Assembly (NCBI GenBank): GCA_028875245.1
Contig: JAPPEU010000035.1
Span: 64,023 to 128,022 of the forward strand
Source: Chloroflexota bacterium
GTDB lineage: Bacteria; Chloroflexota; Anaerolineae; Aggregatilineales; Phototrophicaceae
Reading direction: 5' to 3'
DNA: 64,000 nt
A program made the translations under genes and the position numbers. Numbering within the stretch: the stretch's first letter is position 1; the number at the start of each line of letters is the position of its first letter. This document shows positions 45,215 to 55,171 of this stretch, one piece after another. The notes under the pieces were generated by a model that searched no databases, was not told the DNA's origin, and saw nothing but the letters and a program-made list of their open reading frames with translations.

Positions 45215-45664
45215 ATGACCGCATCAGCAGACGCGTTGCTACGCCAAGCCAGGCTGGTTAGCGACGGACAAGATTATCGGATTCTGCGCTTGCCGCCGCA
45301 GGCTATCACCCTGGCTGCCGGGGTCCTGGCGGAGGTCGGCCAGCCCTTCGCCGCCTTGATCGTGGATAAGGACGAGGTGACGCTCCTGCTGCCGGAGGAG
45401 GCAGTTTCCGCCTTTGATTCACGCCTGCGCCGGGCGCAGATGAGCGAGGAGATGTATCGTCTCATAACGCTTGATGTGCGGCTCGACCCCGATCTTGTTG
45501 GTTTTATCGCGCGCATCGCCGACATTTTGGCGGCGGAAGGCATTCCGATTTTGAGCGCCGCCGCCTATTCGCGCGATCATATTCTGGTTCCGGCGCAGGA
45601 TTTCGACAAGGCGATACAAGCTTTGCGCCAGTTTCAAAAGGAAAGTGTCGAGGCATGGAAATAA
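45215..45664 (+). CDS. ACT-domain protein
   Basis: A 149-residue protein with two ACT-like segments. The first (about 20-75) has YRILRLPPQAITLAAGVL and ALIVDKDEVTLLLPEEAV. The second (about 85-143) has LITLDVRLDPDLVGFIARIADILAAEGIPILSAAAYSRDHILVPAQDFDKAIQALR. ACT domains bind amino acids and regulate partners. The domain call is by pattern only. It follows the SerK-like gene by 7 bp and overlaps the next gene by 10 bp, so the three are one transcript. An amino-acid-sensing partner of the SerK-like protein is plausible. Confidence 0.7.
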   Translation: MTASADALLRQARLVSDGQDYRILRLPPQAITLAAGVLAEVGQPFAALIVDKDEVTLLLPEEAVSAFDSRLRRAQMSEEMYRLITLDVRLDPDLVGFIARIADILAAEGIPILSAAAYSRDHILVPAQDFDKAIQALRQFQKESVEAWK

Positions 45665-46017
45665 ACCTGTTCAACGACGCCAGTTTGGCGCCGCAGCCTA
45701 AACACAAGATCCGGATTGAAGACTTCCGCGTCAGCCCGTATGCCGACCGGTTTCGCGTCAAGGTGAACCTCAAGCTGACGCCCTTTCTGGAGCGCCCAAA
45801 TCTCGCGATCGCCGCCCGCCGATCGGACGGCCTCCAGGTGAGCGACCTGGATGTTATCGCGACAATGCACTACGCAAATGAATTCACCATGCATATCCGC
45901 GGGGTGGAGGACCCGGCCGGCGCCTACTCACTGACCGCTGAACTCTATTACGAGACGCGCGACCCGCCGCAAGATTCCTGCCGCGTCGAATTTGAAATCC
46001 CTCCCGAAGATGGTTAA
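45655..46017 (+). CDS. Unknown protein in the SerK-ACT-JAMM operon
   Basis: A 120-residue protein with predominantly beta-strand text: IRIEDFRVSPYADRFRVKVNLKLTPFLERPNLAIAARRS, then TMHIRGVEDPAGAYSLTAELYYETRDPP. It looks like a single immunoglobulin-like or C2-like beta-sandwich, which is only an impression. It has no signal peptide, no membrane helix and no cysteine pair. It ends EIPPEDG and does not carry a Gly-Gly end of the ubiquitin type. The start overlaps the ACT gene by 10 bp, and the JAMM gene begins 3 bp after its stop, so these genes are tightly linked. Confidence 0.6.
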   Translation: MEINLFNDASLAPQPKHKIRIEDFRVSPYADRFRVKVNLKLTPFLERPNLAIAARRSDGLQVSDLDVIATMHYANEFTMHIRGVEDPAGAYSLTAELYYETRDPPQDSCRVEFEIPPEDG

Positions 46018-46019
46018 CG

Positions 46020-46565
46020 ATGGCTGTATCGATCCCCTACCCTGTCGCGCGGCAGATCGCCGACCATGCCGAGGCGGAATCGCCTAATGAAGCCTGCGGA
46101 TTGATCGCGGGCGAATCCGATCATATTGCGGCGGCCCACCCTTTAAGAAACATTGCGCCGGCGCCCGAGACACAATTTCAAGCGGACCCGGAGGAACAGC
46201 TGCGGGCGCTCAAAGCGATTGACGCCGCCGAACTCGACTGGCTCGGCGTTTATCACTCGCATCCCTGCGCTGCGCCGATACCGTCGGAGGCGGACATACG
46301 CGACTGCGCCGACGCCGGTCTGCTGCATCTGATCGTCTCGCTTGAGCGGGCTAAACCACAATTGAAGCTGTGGCGCCTGGAAAAGCTGTCGGTGACGCCC
46401 ATCGACCTGCTCTACGACACAGACGACCAGCCCGCCCCAGATCGACCGCTGACGAAACCGCAGCAAGCGGCTGTAATCATTGTGGGCATTGTCGCGCTGC
46501 TGATTATGCTGCTCATTGCCTTTACACTGCTGCCACCCGCGCCCGACATCATGCCTGCGCCATAA
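46020..46565 (+). CDS. JAMM/MPN metalloprotease with C-terminal membrane anchor
   Basis: A 181-residue protein of the JAB1/MPN+ (Mov34) family. It has E24 in NEACGLIAGES and the zinc motif H79-x-H81-x7-S89-x2-D92 in YHSHPCAAPIPSEADIRD, so it should be an active isopeptidase- or peptidase-type metalloenzyme. A membrane helix follows near residues 150-172 (AAVIIVGIVALLIMLLIAFTLL), placing the catalytic domain in the cytoplasm. Bacterial JAMM proteins often cut ubiquitin-like or sulfur-carrier tails or act in cysteine and cofactor synthesis. No ubiquitin-like or E1-like gene is nearby. The substrate is unknown. Confidence 0.85.
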   Translation: MAVSIPYPVARQIADHAEAESPNEACGLIAGESDHIAAAHPLRNIAPAPETQFQADPEEQLRALKAIDAAELDWLGVYHSHPCAAPIPSEADIRDCADAGLLHLIVSLERAKPQLKLWRLEKLSVTPIDLLYDTDDQPAPDRPLTKPQQAAVIIVGIVALLIMLLIAFTLLPPAPDIMPAP

Positions 46566-46584
46566 ACGATCGAGGGTGGCGAGC

Positions 46585-47427
46585 GTGGATATTCTTCTGG
46601 TTGCGCTTCTCGGTCTGGTGTTGGGCGGCGTCGTCAATGCGCTGGCCGATGATCTGCCTGCCGGGCGGCGGCTCGGCCTGCCCAAGTATCCCGCCGGCAG
46701 CCGACGACCACTGACCGCTTGGTTGGGGATAAGCGCCTTCGCGCTTAATTTGCGGCGAGCGCCGGCCGTGAAGTCCCCTTCAGCGGCGGCTGATGCTGGC
46801 GGCAGTCAAGCGCTGACATGGCGCTATCCGCTGGTCGAACTCGCGCTGTCCATATTGATGGCTTTGACTTATTCAGCGGCGCGCGGCAGGCCCTCGCTTC
46901 CCGGCGAAAAAGCGCTGATCTGGCAGGCTTTGGTCGTCTTGTTTGTCCTGATAGCTGTCATCGACATTGAACATCGGCGGATACCGATTGCGCTGATGCT
47001 CGTCACAGTTCTGGTCGTAATCTTTGGGGCTGTTGCCGCTGGTCAATCCTCGCCCTCCATCGCTTCAATGCTGGCTGGCGCGCTTTGCGCCGGGCTGGTG
47101 TTTTCGCTCGTATACCAAGGCGGCCGGCTGTTCGGGTATCTGGCGGCGCGCTGGTGGCGGCCACCGGCGGCAACGGTCTTCGGCCTCGGCGATGTTTACT
47201 TGATGACAATCGGCGGCTTGATCGTCGGCTTCCCGCATATATTGGCGGCCATGTTTCTGGCCGTATTCACAGCCGGTATTCTGGCGCTGCTGTTGCTCGC
47301 CCGCTACGCTTTAACCAACCGACAGTACAAAGCCTTTGCCATACTGCCCTATGGACCGTGCATTCTGGCTTCAACCTTTGCCGTGTTGATAATGAATGAC
47401 ACAATCAGCCGATTTTTCAGCTGGTAA
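46585..47427 (+). CDS. Prepilin peptidase (A24 family)
   Basis: A 280-residue membrane aspartic peptidase. Catalytic aspartates are in AVIDIEHRRIP (near residue 127) and GLGDVYLMTIGGL (near residue 200), the C-terminal GxGD motif. About seven helices are predicted. The N-terminal methylase-type Cys motif (CxxC pair) of full-length PilD is missing, replaced by ADDLPAGRRLGLP. Start is GTG 46585 after GAGG. It lies 19 bp after the JAMM gene and is probably co-transcribed. No prepilin or secretion genes are in the window. Confidence 0.85.
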   Translation: MDILLVALLGLVLGGVVNALADDLPAGRRLGLPKYPAGSRRPLTAWLGISAFALNLRRAPAVKSPSAAADAGGSQALTWRYPLVELALSILMALTYSAARGRPSLPGEKALIWQALVVLFVLIAVIDIEHRRIPIALMLVTVLVVIFGAVAAGQSSPSIASMLAGALCAGLVFSLVYQGGRLFGYLAARWWRPPAATVFGLGDVYLMTIGGLIVGFPHILAAMFLAVFTAGILALLLLARYALTNRQYKAFAILPYGPCILASTFAVLIMNDTISRFFSW

Positions 47428-47581
47428 CGTGACAGCTCCATACACGCGGCGCGTTCTTTTACCGGCGCTGGTCATCCTGCTGCTCTCCGCTTTCTGGCTG
47501 CGGACCTCTCAACTCGCTGCGCTCCCGCCGTCCGCGCTCGAAGCTAAAGGCAGCGCGCAAGAACGAAAGACTGCCCGGTGA
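47396..47581 (+). pseudogene. Truncated N-terminus of a membrane glycosyltransferase-like protein
   Basis: A 61-codon frame with one membrane helix and the text RVLLPALVILLLSAFWLRTSQLAALPPSALEAK. It resembles the first 40 residues of Chloroflexota GT39/ArnT-like membrane glycosyltransferases, whose first helix is typically followed by LPPGL-x-DEA. It stops soon after, and 41 bp later mnmA begins on the other strand, so the catalytic part is absent. It overlaps the end of the peptidase gene by 32 bp. It is either a relic cut by rearrangement or a small membrane protein, and the former is preferred at low certainty. Confidence 0.4.
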
Positions 47582-47622
47582 TCGCGCGGCATTAGGCGAT
47601 CTGACCTGGGGACCAGGAGCGC

Positions 47623-48747
47623 TTACCCGGCTTGGACAGCGCCAGCCGCGACGGGCAACTCCTCAAGTTTAGCGACCACACCGCCACCGAGGCAGACATC
47701 GCCGTCGTAGACGACCGCTGCTTGCCCAGGCGTAATGCCCCGTTGCGGCTCGTCAAATTTGACGCGCATTTCCCCGCTGCCAAGCGGCTGAACCAGCGCT
47801 TCTTTTGCCTGAGCCCGATAGCGTATCTTGACTTCGGCGCGGAACGCGTCAGTTGGCGCAACGCCGCTGATCCAGTTGACGCGCTCCGCCAGGAACTGGT
47901 CGCGCCCAAGTTCGTCCCGCGTGCCAACGACCAGAGCATTCGCGATCGCATTCATCGCCAAGACGTAAAGCGGCTCGCTGTAAGAAAGGCCAAGACCCTT
48001 GCGCTGGCCGATAGTGTAATTGGCCAGTCCTTTGTGTTCGCCCAGGACCTCCCCTTTGCTGCTAAGAATCGGTCCCGGCGCCATCACATCCGGCGCGTGC
48101 AGCTGCAAGAAATCGCGATAGTCGCTGTTTCCCAAAAAGCAGAGATCCTGGCTGTCCTTCCGATTGGCGGCGTCCAGACCCAGTTCCCCGGCCATTCGCC
48201 GCACCTCCGCCTTGGGATACCCGCCAACCGGAAATAGTGTGCGGGATAGTTGTTCCTGCCCCATCACGCTCAGGATATAGCTCTGGTCCTTGCCGGGGTC
48301 CAGGCCTTTGCGCAGCAGCCAGCCGCCTTCAGGCCTCTTCGTGATGCGCGCATAGTGACCGGTGGCCAAATAATCGGCGTCAAGCGCCAGCGCATTGCGC
48401 AGCAGCCAATCAAAGCGAATATGTCGATTGCACTCAAGGCAGGGATTGGGGGTGAATCCAGCGCGGTGCCCGTCGATGAAATACTGCACGACGCGATCGC
48501 GGAATACATCTTTGCTGTCAAGAACGTAGAACGGAATGCCAAGTTGATCCGCAATGCGCCGCGCGTCGCGCATTTGATCAGGCGTACAGCAGCGGTTGTG
48601 GTCCGCGCCGCCCATCGAATCATCCGACCACAATCGCATCATCATGCCGACGACATCGTAGCCCGCGCGCACCAACAAAGCGGCAGCGACCGAACTGTCG
48701 ACGCCTCCGCTCATGGCGACGACGACGCGGCTGTCCTTCTTGCTCAT
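47623..48747 (-). CDS. mnmA: tRNA-specific 2-thiouridylase MnmA
   Basis: A 374-residue enzyme that thiolates U34 of Lys, Glu and Gln tRNAs using sulfur from a cysteine desulfurase. The PP-loop VVVAMSGGVDSSVAAALLV (residues 6-24) binds ATP. Catalytic cysteines are in NPCLECNRHIRFDWLL (near 101) and KDSQDLCFLG (near 200). The C-terminal beta-barrel is complete (RYRAQAKEALVQPLG, GITPGQAAVVYDGDVCLGGGVV). It overlaps the iscS stop by 4 bp (ATGA) and follows it, so the two are co-translated, matching the sulfur-relay logic. Confidence 0.96.
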   Translation of the reverse strand: MSKKDSRVVVAMSGGVDSSVAAALLVRAGYDVVGMMMRLWSDDSMGGADHNRCCTPDQMRDARRIADQLGIPFYVLDSKDVFRDRVVQYFIDGHRAGFTPNPCLECNRHIRFDWLLRNALALDADYLATGHYARITKRPEGGWLLRKGLDPGKDQSYILSVMGQEQLSRTLFPVGGYPKAEVRRMAGELGLDAANRKDSQDLCFLGNSDYRDFLQLHAPDVMAPGPILSSKGEVLGEHKGLANYTIGQRKGLGLSYSEPLYVLAMNAIANALVVGTRDELGRDQFLAERVNWISGVAPTDAFRAEVKIRYRAQAKEALVQPLGSGEMRVKFDEPQRGITPGQAAVVYDGDVCLGGGVVAKLEELPVAAGAVQAG

Positions 48748-49922
48748 GTCGCCAACGCTCGCTTCAGGGCGCGCAGCTTGCTTGCCGCATCCGTCAGGAC
48801 ATCAAGCGCATAATCGATGTCGGCCGCGGTTGTGTGTGCGCCTACCGACAGGCGCAAGCCGCAAGTGGCGTCCGCGGGGCTGAAGCCCAGGGCCAGCAGA
48901 ACCGCCGCCGGTTCGGGATTGCCCGTCTTGCAGGCAGATCCGCTGCTGGCCGCGATGCCGTTCATGTCCAGATGCATCAACAGCGCGTTGGCGTCAATGC
49001 CGGGCAGAACAAAGCTGGCATGGGACGGCAATCGCTGCGCCGGGTGTCCGCTCAGCTTTGCGCCGGCGATACGCGCCAAAACACCATCAATCAGCCGTTC
49101 CCGCAATTCATGAAAATGAGACAAGCGAGCGTCCGCCTCCGCGTAAGCCAACTCCAGCGCTTTGGCCAAGCCCACGATGAAGGCGGTATTGTGCGTGCCG
49201 GCGCGGAGGCCGCTTTCGTGACCGCCGCCTGTCGACACGCTCGTCAAGTCGATGCCATCCCTGACATAAAGCAGGCCGACCCCTTTGGGCCCGTAGAATT
49301 TGTGCGCGGAAAGGCTCAACATATCAACGCCCAGCTCCCCGACATCAAGCGTCAATTGCCCGCCCGCCTGCACGGCATCGCTATGAAACAGCACATCATG
49401 CTGGCGCGCAATTGAAGCGAGGGAGGGCATATCATTCACGGTTCCCACTTCGTTGTTGGCATAGATAATGCTGGCAACTGCCGCGCCCTCACGGCAAGCG
49501 TCAGCGAAACGATCGGGATCGACTCTTCCATAGCCGTCCACCGGCGCGATGACCGTCTCGATATCCATCAGATCAGCGAGTTGCCTGACAGTATTGAGGA
49601 CCGCCGCGTGTTCAACGGGCGATGTAATCAAGCGCATGGCTTTGCCCTGCCGCCGCGCCAGCCAGGCCGCGCCGCGTATCGCCAGATTGTCGCTCTCCGA
49701 TCCACAGCCGGTGAAGACAATTTCGGAAGGCCGACAGTTCAAAATCCGCGCCACAGTCGCGCGGGCCTCTTCAATTGCGCTTTCGCTTCGGCGGCCTTGT
49801 CGGTGGCTTGATGTTGAGTTGCCGTATACTTCGCTGAAATACGGCATCATGGCCTCAAGCACACGGGGGTCAACCGGCGTCGACGCTGAGTAATCAAGGT
49901 AAACTTCTCGCATGCCAGTCAT
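48744..49922 (-). CDS. iscS: Cysteine desulfurase (NifS/IscS-like)
   Basis: A 392-residue PLP enzyme that removes sulfur from cysteine for Fe-S clusters and tRNA thiolation. It begins MTGMREVYLDYSASTPVDPRVLEAMMPYFSE. The PLP lysine lies in LSLSAHKFYGPKGVGLLYVR, and the catalytic cysteine is in SSGSACKTGNPEP. STGGGHESGLRAGTHNT is also typical. ATG 49922 is chosen because the 27 upstream codons are not conserved text. It overlaps mnmA by 4 bp, a common desulfurase-thiolase pairing. A Group II NifS-like versus IscS assignment is not resolved. Confidence 0.93.
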   Translation of the reverse strand: MTGMREVYLDYSASTPVDPRVLEAMMPYFSEVYGNSTSSHRQGRRSESAIEEARATVARILNCRPSEIVFTGCGSESDNLAIRGAAWLARRQGKAMRLITSPVEHAAVLNTVRQLADLMDIETVIAPVDGYGRVDPDRFADACREGAAVASIIYANNEVGTVNDMPSLASIARQHDVLFHSDAVQAGGQLTLDVGELGVDMLSLSAHKFYGPKGVGLLYVRDGIDLTSVSTGGGHESGLRAGTHNTAFIVGLAKALELAYAEADARLSHFHELRERLIDGVLARIAGAKLSGHPAQRLPSHASFVLPGIDANALLMHLDMNGIAASSGSACKTGNPEPAAVLLALGFSPADATCGLRLSVGAHTTAADIDYALDVLTDAASKLRALKRALAT

Positions 49923-50070
49923 TGCATTTCTTCCGCGCCGCCTTGGCGCAAGATGCTGTTGCCGGATAAAACGAATTCGCATAACGCGGATTGCGAAGTC
50001 CATTCTAAAACAGACCAGGGCTGTTCTTCAATGAGCAGGCTTGATAGGCGCCGCGCGATTGCAGGTGTGA

Positions 50071-51459
<1,389 letters not shown>

Positions 51460-51531
51460 TGTCGATGCGCTTGTCAGCTTTCCGCCTGGCTGGCGCGTGG
51501 CAAGCCGATTCAGTTTCAAGAGGAAACGCGC

Positions 51532-52989
51532 GTGCGCCTCAGATTGGATAGCAAGCATACCAAAATCGTGGCGACCATCGGCCCGGCGTCGCGAGATCCT
51601 GAGATTTTGCGCGCCATGATCCGCGCTGGCATGAATGTCGCCCGCATCAACTTCTCTCATGGCGACCACCAAACACACGGAGAAACGATCGACGACATCC
51701 GGCGCCTCGCCGCCGAAGAAGATACGGTCGTCGCCGTCCTCTGCGATATTCAAGGACCCAAGATCCGCATCGGTGAATTGCGCCAAGAGCCGATGATGCT
51801 TGAAATTGGCGACCGCATCACGCTCACGCTGGAGCAGATCGTCGGCGGCAAGGGCATCGTCTCGCTGCCGCATCCTGAATTCCTTCGCGATATCGAGGCC
51901 GGCGCCACGCTGCTGCTGGATGACGGCAATCTGCAATTCAGCGTGCATGAAACCGATGGCAGCAATCTCGTCTGTGATGTCGTCGTGGGCGGCCCCCTAA
52001 AGTCGCGCAAAGGTGTATCGGCGCCGAACGCGCGTCTGACGCTATCGGCAATCACCGACAAGGACCGCAAAGACATCCAATTTGCCTTGGCGAAGGATTG
52101 CGATTATATGGCGATGTCCTTCGTCCGCTCGGCGGCTGACATACGCGAATTGCAGAGCCTGATGCGACAGTTTGGCAGGCGGGCCGCTGTCATCGCCAAG
52201 ATTGAGATGGGCGAGGCGCTGGAGAATATCGAGGAGATCATCTCTGTCTGCGACGGCATCATGGTAGCCCGTGGCGACCTCGGCATCGAAACGCCGGCCG
52301 AAGAAGTGCCTTTCCATCAGAAGCGCATCATCAAGCTGTGCAACTTTGCGGCAAAGCCGGTCATCACGGCGACGCAGATGCTGGAGTCGATGACGGAAAA
52401 TCCGCGGCCGACGCGGGCCGAAGCCAGCGATGTCTATAATGCGATCCTGGATGGAACGGATGCAATCATGCTCAGCGCGGAAAGCGCTAGCGGCGCCTAT
52501 CCCGTGCGCGCGGTCGAGGTTATGAGCGAGATCGCCACCATTGCCGAGCAGAACATCGCTTATCAAAGCGCAGCGCCGGCTGATAACGCTGACAGCGGTG
52601 TAATTAGAGCGGACATATCGGACGCCATAAGCAAGGCGACCACGGCGATATCACAGGCGCTCAGCCCGACGGCCATCGTAACAACGACCATGTCTGGCAA
52701 TACGACGCGGCGCGTCGCGAAAGAACGCCCCGGTACGCCGATCCTCTGCATGACACCGAGCACGACGACTCAACGGCGCATGGCACTGGTTTGGGGCGTT
52801 ACGTCCCTGCAGGTTCAGGAATTCACCACTATCGACGAGATGATCAGCATCATAGTGCGCACCGCGCATGAAAAGCGGCTGGTCGAACGCGGAGACCGGC
52901 TTGTTATCATCGCCGGCGTGCCCTTCGGTATCGATGCTCAAACAAACCTGGTCAAGATTCACACGGTAGGCGAGGAAGGCGAGATTTAG
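51532..52989 (+). CDS. pyk: Pyruvate kinase
   Basis: A 485-residue enzyme making pyruvate and ATP from PEP and ADP. The start TKIVATIGPASRDPEILRAMIRAGMNVARINFSHGDH is canonical. It has the catalytic K in IAKIEMGEALENIEEI, metal-binding MVARGDLGIETP, and AAKPVITATQMLESMTENPRPTRAEASDVYNAILDGTDAIMLSAESASGAYPVRAVEVM. The C-terminal domain is present. The start is GTG (51532) after GAGG. Length suggests one allosteric C-terminal domain without the extra swivel domain of some Firmicutes. It follows eno, so the lower glycolysis pair may be co-regulated. Confidence 0.96.
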   Translation: MRLRLDSKHTKIVATIGPASRDPEILRAMIRAGMNVARINFSHGDHQTHGETIDDIRRLAAEEDTVVAVLCDIQGPKIRIGELRQEPMMLEIGDRITLTLEQIVGGKGIVSLPHPEFLRDIEAGATLLLDDGNLQFSVHETDGSNLVCDVVVGGPLKSRKGVSAPNARLTLSAITDKDRKDIQFALAKDCDYMAMSFVRSAADIRELQSLMRQFGRRAAVIAKIEMGEALENIEEIISVCDGIMVARGDLGIETPAEEVPFHQKRIIKLCNFAAKPVITATQMLESMTENPRPTRAEASDVYNAILDGTDAIMLSAESASGAYPVRAVEVMSEIATIAEQNIAYQSAAPADNADSGVIRADISDAISKATTAISQALSPTAIVTTTMSGNTTRRVAKERPGTPILCMTPSTTTQRRMALVWGVTSLQVQEFTTIDEMISIIVRTAHEKRLVERGDRLVIIAGVPFGIDAQTNLVKIHTVGEEGEI

Positions 52990-53046
52990 CCATTCTCGCG
53001 CTGCCTCAGACGGTAGAATCAAACCGGGCAAACTATCGGATTGCGG

Positions 53047-53577
53047 CTATTCCACTTGCTGCGAGGCGACCCACTTTGCATCAATCGGCGCCGGTTCAGA
53101 GGGTTTCACGTGTCGAGAATTCGTGGCGATCGTCCCGTCGGATGTGTAGTTGACCTGGCTGGTGGTGCAGCGCGGGCAGATATTCCACGGCAACTCAAGC
53201 AGATAATCGCAGTTGACACAGGCTTTCTTGAGACGATGATGGCAATGCGGGCAAGCCTGCCAATCATGCTGAACCCGCTGGCCGCAAGCCGGGCAGGTCG
53301 GCCGCTCCTCTATTTCTTGCAGGAGCGCCTCTTCTTCAAGCGAACGTTCATAAGTCTCCGAGAGCGTTGCCCGCGGGCGCAGCAAAATATAGATGAACAG
53401 CCCGGGCGCGTTGAGCAGAAAAACAATGATGGCGACGAGCAGATGCGCCAATGGATCGCGCGAGCGGGAGCGCATATCTCGATAAGCCCAAATAATCATG
53501 GCCAGCCAAAAGGCAGCCAGCATGACCACCACAAATACAATCGCGACCAGCAGGATATCGTCGAAGCCCGCAGGCAT
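53047..53577 (-). CDS. Membrane protein with double zinc-ribbon
   Basis: A 176-residue protein. Two membrane helices (residues about 8-31 and 44-66) are followed by a cytoplasmic segment with three CxxC-type pairs: CPACGQRV, CPHCHHRLKKACVNC and CPRCTTSQVNY. This is a double zinc-ribbon (DZR-like) layout. The helices resemble a phospholipase D nuclease-like leader (IIVFLLNAPGLFIYILLRP), so it may be part of a membrane signalling or quality-control protein. ATG 53577 has GGGAG with 8-nt spacing. It lies 45 bp downstream of the gene at 53623-55047 on the same strand. Confidence 0.75.
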   Translation of the reverse strand: MPAGFDDILLVAIVFVVVMLAAFWLAMIIWAYRDMRSRSRDPLAHLLVAIIVFLLNAPGLFIYILLRPRATLSETYERSLEEEALLQEIEERPTCPACGQRVQHDWQACPHCHHRLKKACVNCDYLLELPWNICPRCTTSQVNYTSDGTIATNSRHVKPSEPAPIDAKWVASQQVE

Positions 53578-53622
53578 GTGTCAATCTCCCAAGACCATCG
53601 TCATAGCGGCATTTCAGTTGCG

Positions 53623-55047
53623 CTAGCCGCCGGCGAATGCATCGGACGATTCGACGGCGAGCAGCATTATTTCGCTCACGACCGCGTCGAATTGGTGACC
53701 GGAGGCATAAAACCGGATTGAATTGATGAAGACGGGATGATCGTCTTCCGGGATTAAGTTGAGCAGGTTGCCGGAATCAAAGGTATACCAGACGGAGGCA
53801 TTGGTATCGACATGATCCTGCAAACAGCTGGAACAGCGCTTCTTGTATGAACTGGCCGCCTGGCCCTCATAGTAGAAGCCGCGAAACCAATTGCCTTTAT
53901 TGTCTGGCGGGGAATCGTTGTTGCTGTAATTGATATTCACCATCAGCGGGCATTCACTGCCCTTTGTGCCGCACAAACTCAGCGACTGATAATCGAGGCT
54001 GAATGTGGCCAAAACGCTCAAAGACTCAAAAGCCCGGGCGTCCAGCCCTTCACCCGCAAAGGACTGAATGCAGGAGATTTCGCCGTGTGTGGTGGCGTTG
54101 CTGTAGCGGCGCAGGCCGACGCCCACGCGGCCATCATATTCAACCAGGGAATGAGACCCGGGCGGAACCTGGCCCGGCAGCCCGCTGCAATTCCAATTCA
54201 GCGGTTCGCCCGGCGCGTACATCTGTCCAATAGACGCGCTCTGCAAGCTGAAGCTGCCGTTTTTCGCGATGTTCTTCGTCCTGTCCAGCGTTCTGATGCT
54301 GCGGTTGCCAATTCTGATGACCAGTTCCTTGCCTGGCGCAATCGGGTTGCGCAGCGCGGTGTCGTCGCCAAAAAAGGCGCTGACCTCGCCAGCCAAGTTC
54401 AGCAAACGGACTTCATCCTCAGACACGGTGAGACGATAGCGGCCATTCGATACGAACTGGATAAAAACGCCTTTATCGGTATTCAGGTCGTCAGTGTAAA
54501 TGTCCATCAAGAAGGGATGCGCGCGCACGCCCGTTACCAGCACGTCCAGTTGACCGTTGAGCCGCGAAAACTTTACACGATGTGGATCCGGGCTCCAATC
54601 AAAGCGGGGGCGAATGGCGTGATTGAATGTGACAAAAGTGTTTCCCTGCAGCGTTACAGCGGCCAAGAGCCTGGCGGAATCGGCGTCCGCATCTTCAGCT
54701 TCCCGGAATTGAATCGTCGCCTGCGATAAAGAATCGGTGCTGATGCTCGCGACTGTATTGGTCAATTCTTCGCGTTCCCGCTCGACGGTCTCGCGCAAGT
54801 CCGCCCCGGTGATGCCGACTGTGCCCTTGGCAACGTGCAAGATCGCCGCCATCGGCGCCGTTGACCGAAACAGGTACTCGTAAACGCCGAAAATGCTGGT
54901 GAGCGTCATCGTGCAAAATAGGGCGAAAGCGCCCAGGAGGACAATCCAGGCCGTTCGCTCGGGGGAATTGGCGCCGTCAAAATCATACGCCGAATCGCTG
55001 CTTGTCGCAGCTTCTATGACCTGCTCAGCCTGCTCAGTGATGTCCAC
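53623..55047 (-). CDS. Signal-anchor protein with large extracellular domain, unknown
   Basis: A 474-residue protein. After about 35 polar residues, one membrane helix (TAWIVLLGAFALFCTMTLTSIFGVYEYLF, about 36-60) precedes a 400-residue extracellular part. It contains an early coiled-coil-like helix (GADLRETVEREREELTNTVAS), a beta-rich domain of the LamG/CBM-type shape (GGLIFRFVSNGRYRL-like text, ISNRSIRTL), and Cys-rich loops (SLCGTKGSECPLM, KKRCSSCLQD). No family is recognised. The GTG start at 55047 is inferred, since frames upstream add 42 residues. A perfect TATAAT (minus strand) precedes it. The zinc-ribbon gene follows. Confidence 0.6.
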   Translation of the reverse strand: MDITEQAEQVIEAATSSDSAYDFDGANSPERTAWIVLLGAFALFCTMTLTSIFGVYEYLFRSTAPMAAILHVAKGTVGITGADLRETVEREREELTNTVASISTDSLSQATIQFREAEDADADSARLLAAVTLQGNTFVTFNHAIRPRFDWSPDPHRVKFSRLNGQLDVLVTGVRAHPFLMDIYTDDLNTDKGVFIQFVSNGRYRLTVSEDEVRLLNLAGEVSAFFGDDTALRNPIAPGKELVIRIGNRSIRTLDRTKNIAKNGSFSLQSASIGQMYAPGEPLNWNCSGLPGQVPPGSHSLVEYDGRVGVGLRRYSNATTHGEISCIQSFAGEGLDARAFESLSVLATFSLDYQSLSLCGTKGSECPLMVNINYSNNDSPPDNKGNWFRGFYYEGQAASSYKKRCSSCLQDHVDTNASVWYTFDSGNLLNLIPEDDHPVFINSIRFYASGHQFDAVVSEIMLLAVESSDAFAGG

Positions 55048-55080
55048 TTTTCGAATGCCTGAAATCGATCTAGCGCATTC

Positions 55081-55109
55081 ATTATAGCATTCACATCCTG
55101 TTTTGTCGC
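55081..55109 (-). promoter_or_regulatory. Promoter of the 55047 gene
   Basis: On the minus strand: GCGACA (55109-55104), a 17-nt spacer and TATAAT (55086-55081), the same hexamers and spacing as before the Hsp20 gene at 12979. Confidence 0.5.
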
Positions 55110-55121
55110 CGCGATATTCGC

Positions 55122-55127
55122 TATAAT
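55122..55127 (+). promoter_or_regulatory. Probable -10 box of yebC
   Basis: TATAAT at 55122-55127, 45 nt before the yebC start. No clear -35 is present, so only the -10 is noted. Confidence 0.4.
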
Positions 55128-55171
55128 GCGGGCACAGCAATCGGCGGCGGTGATTCGGAGGACGCGCCATC

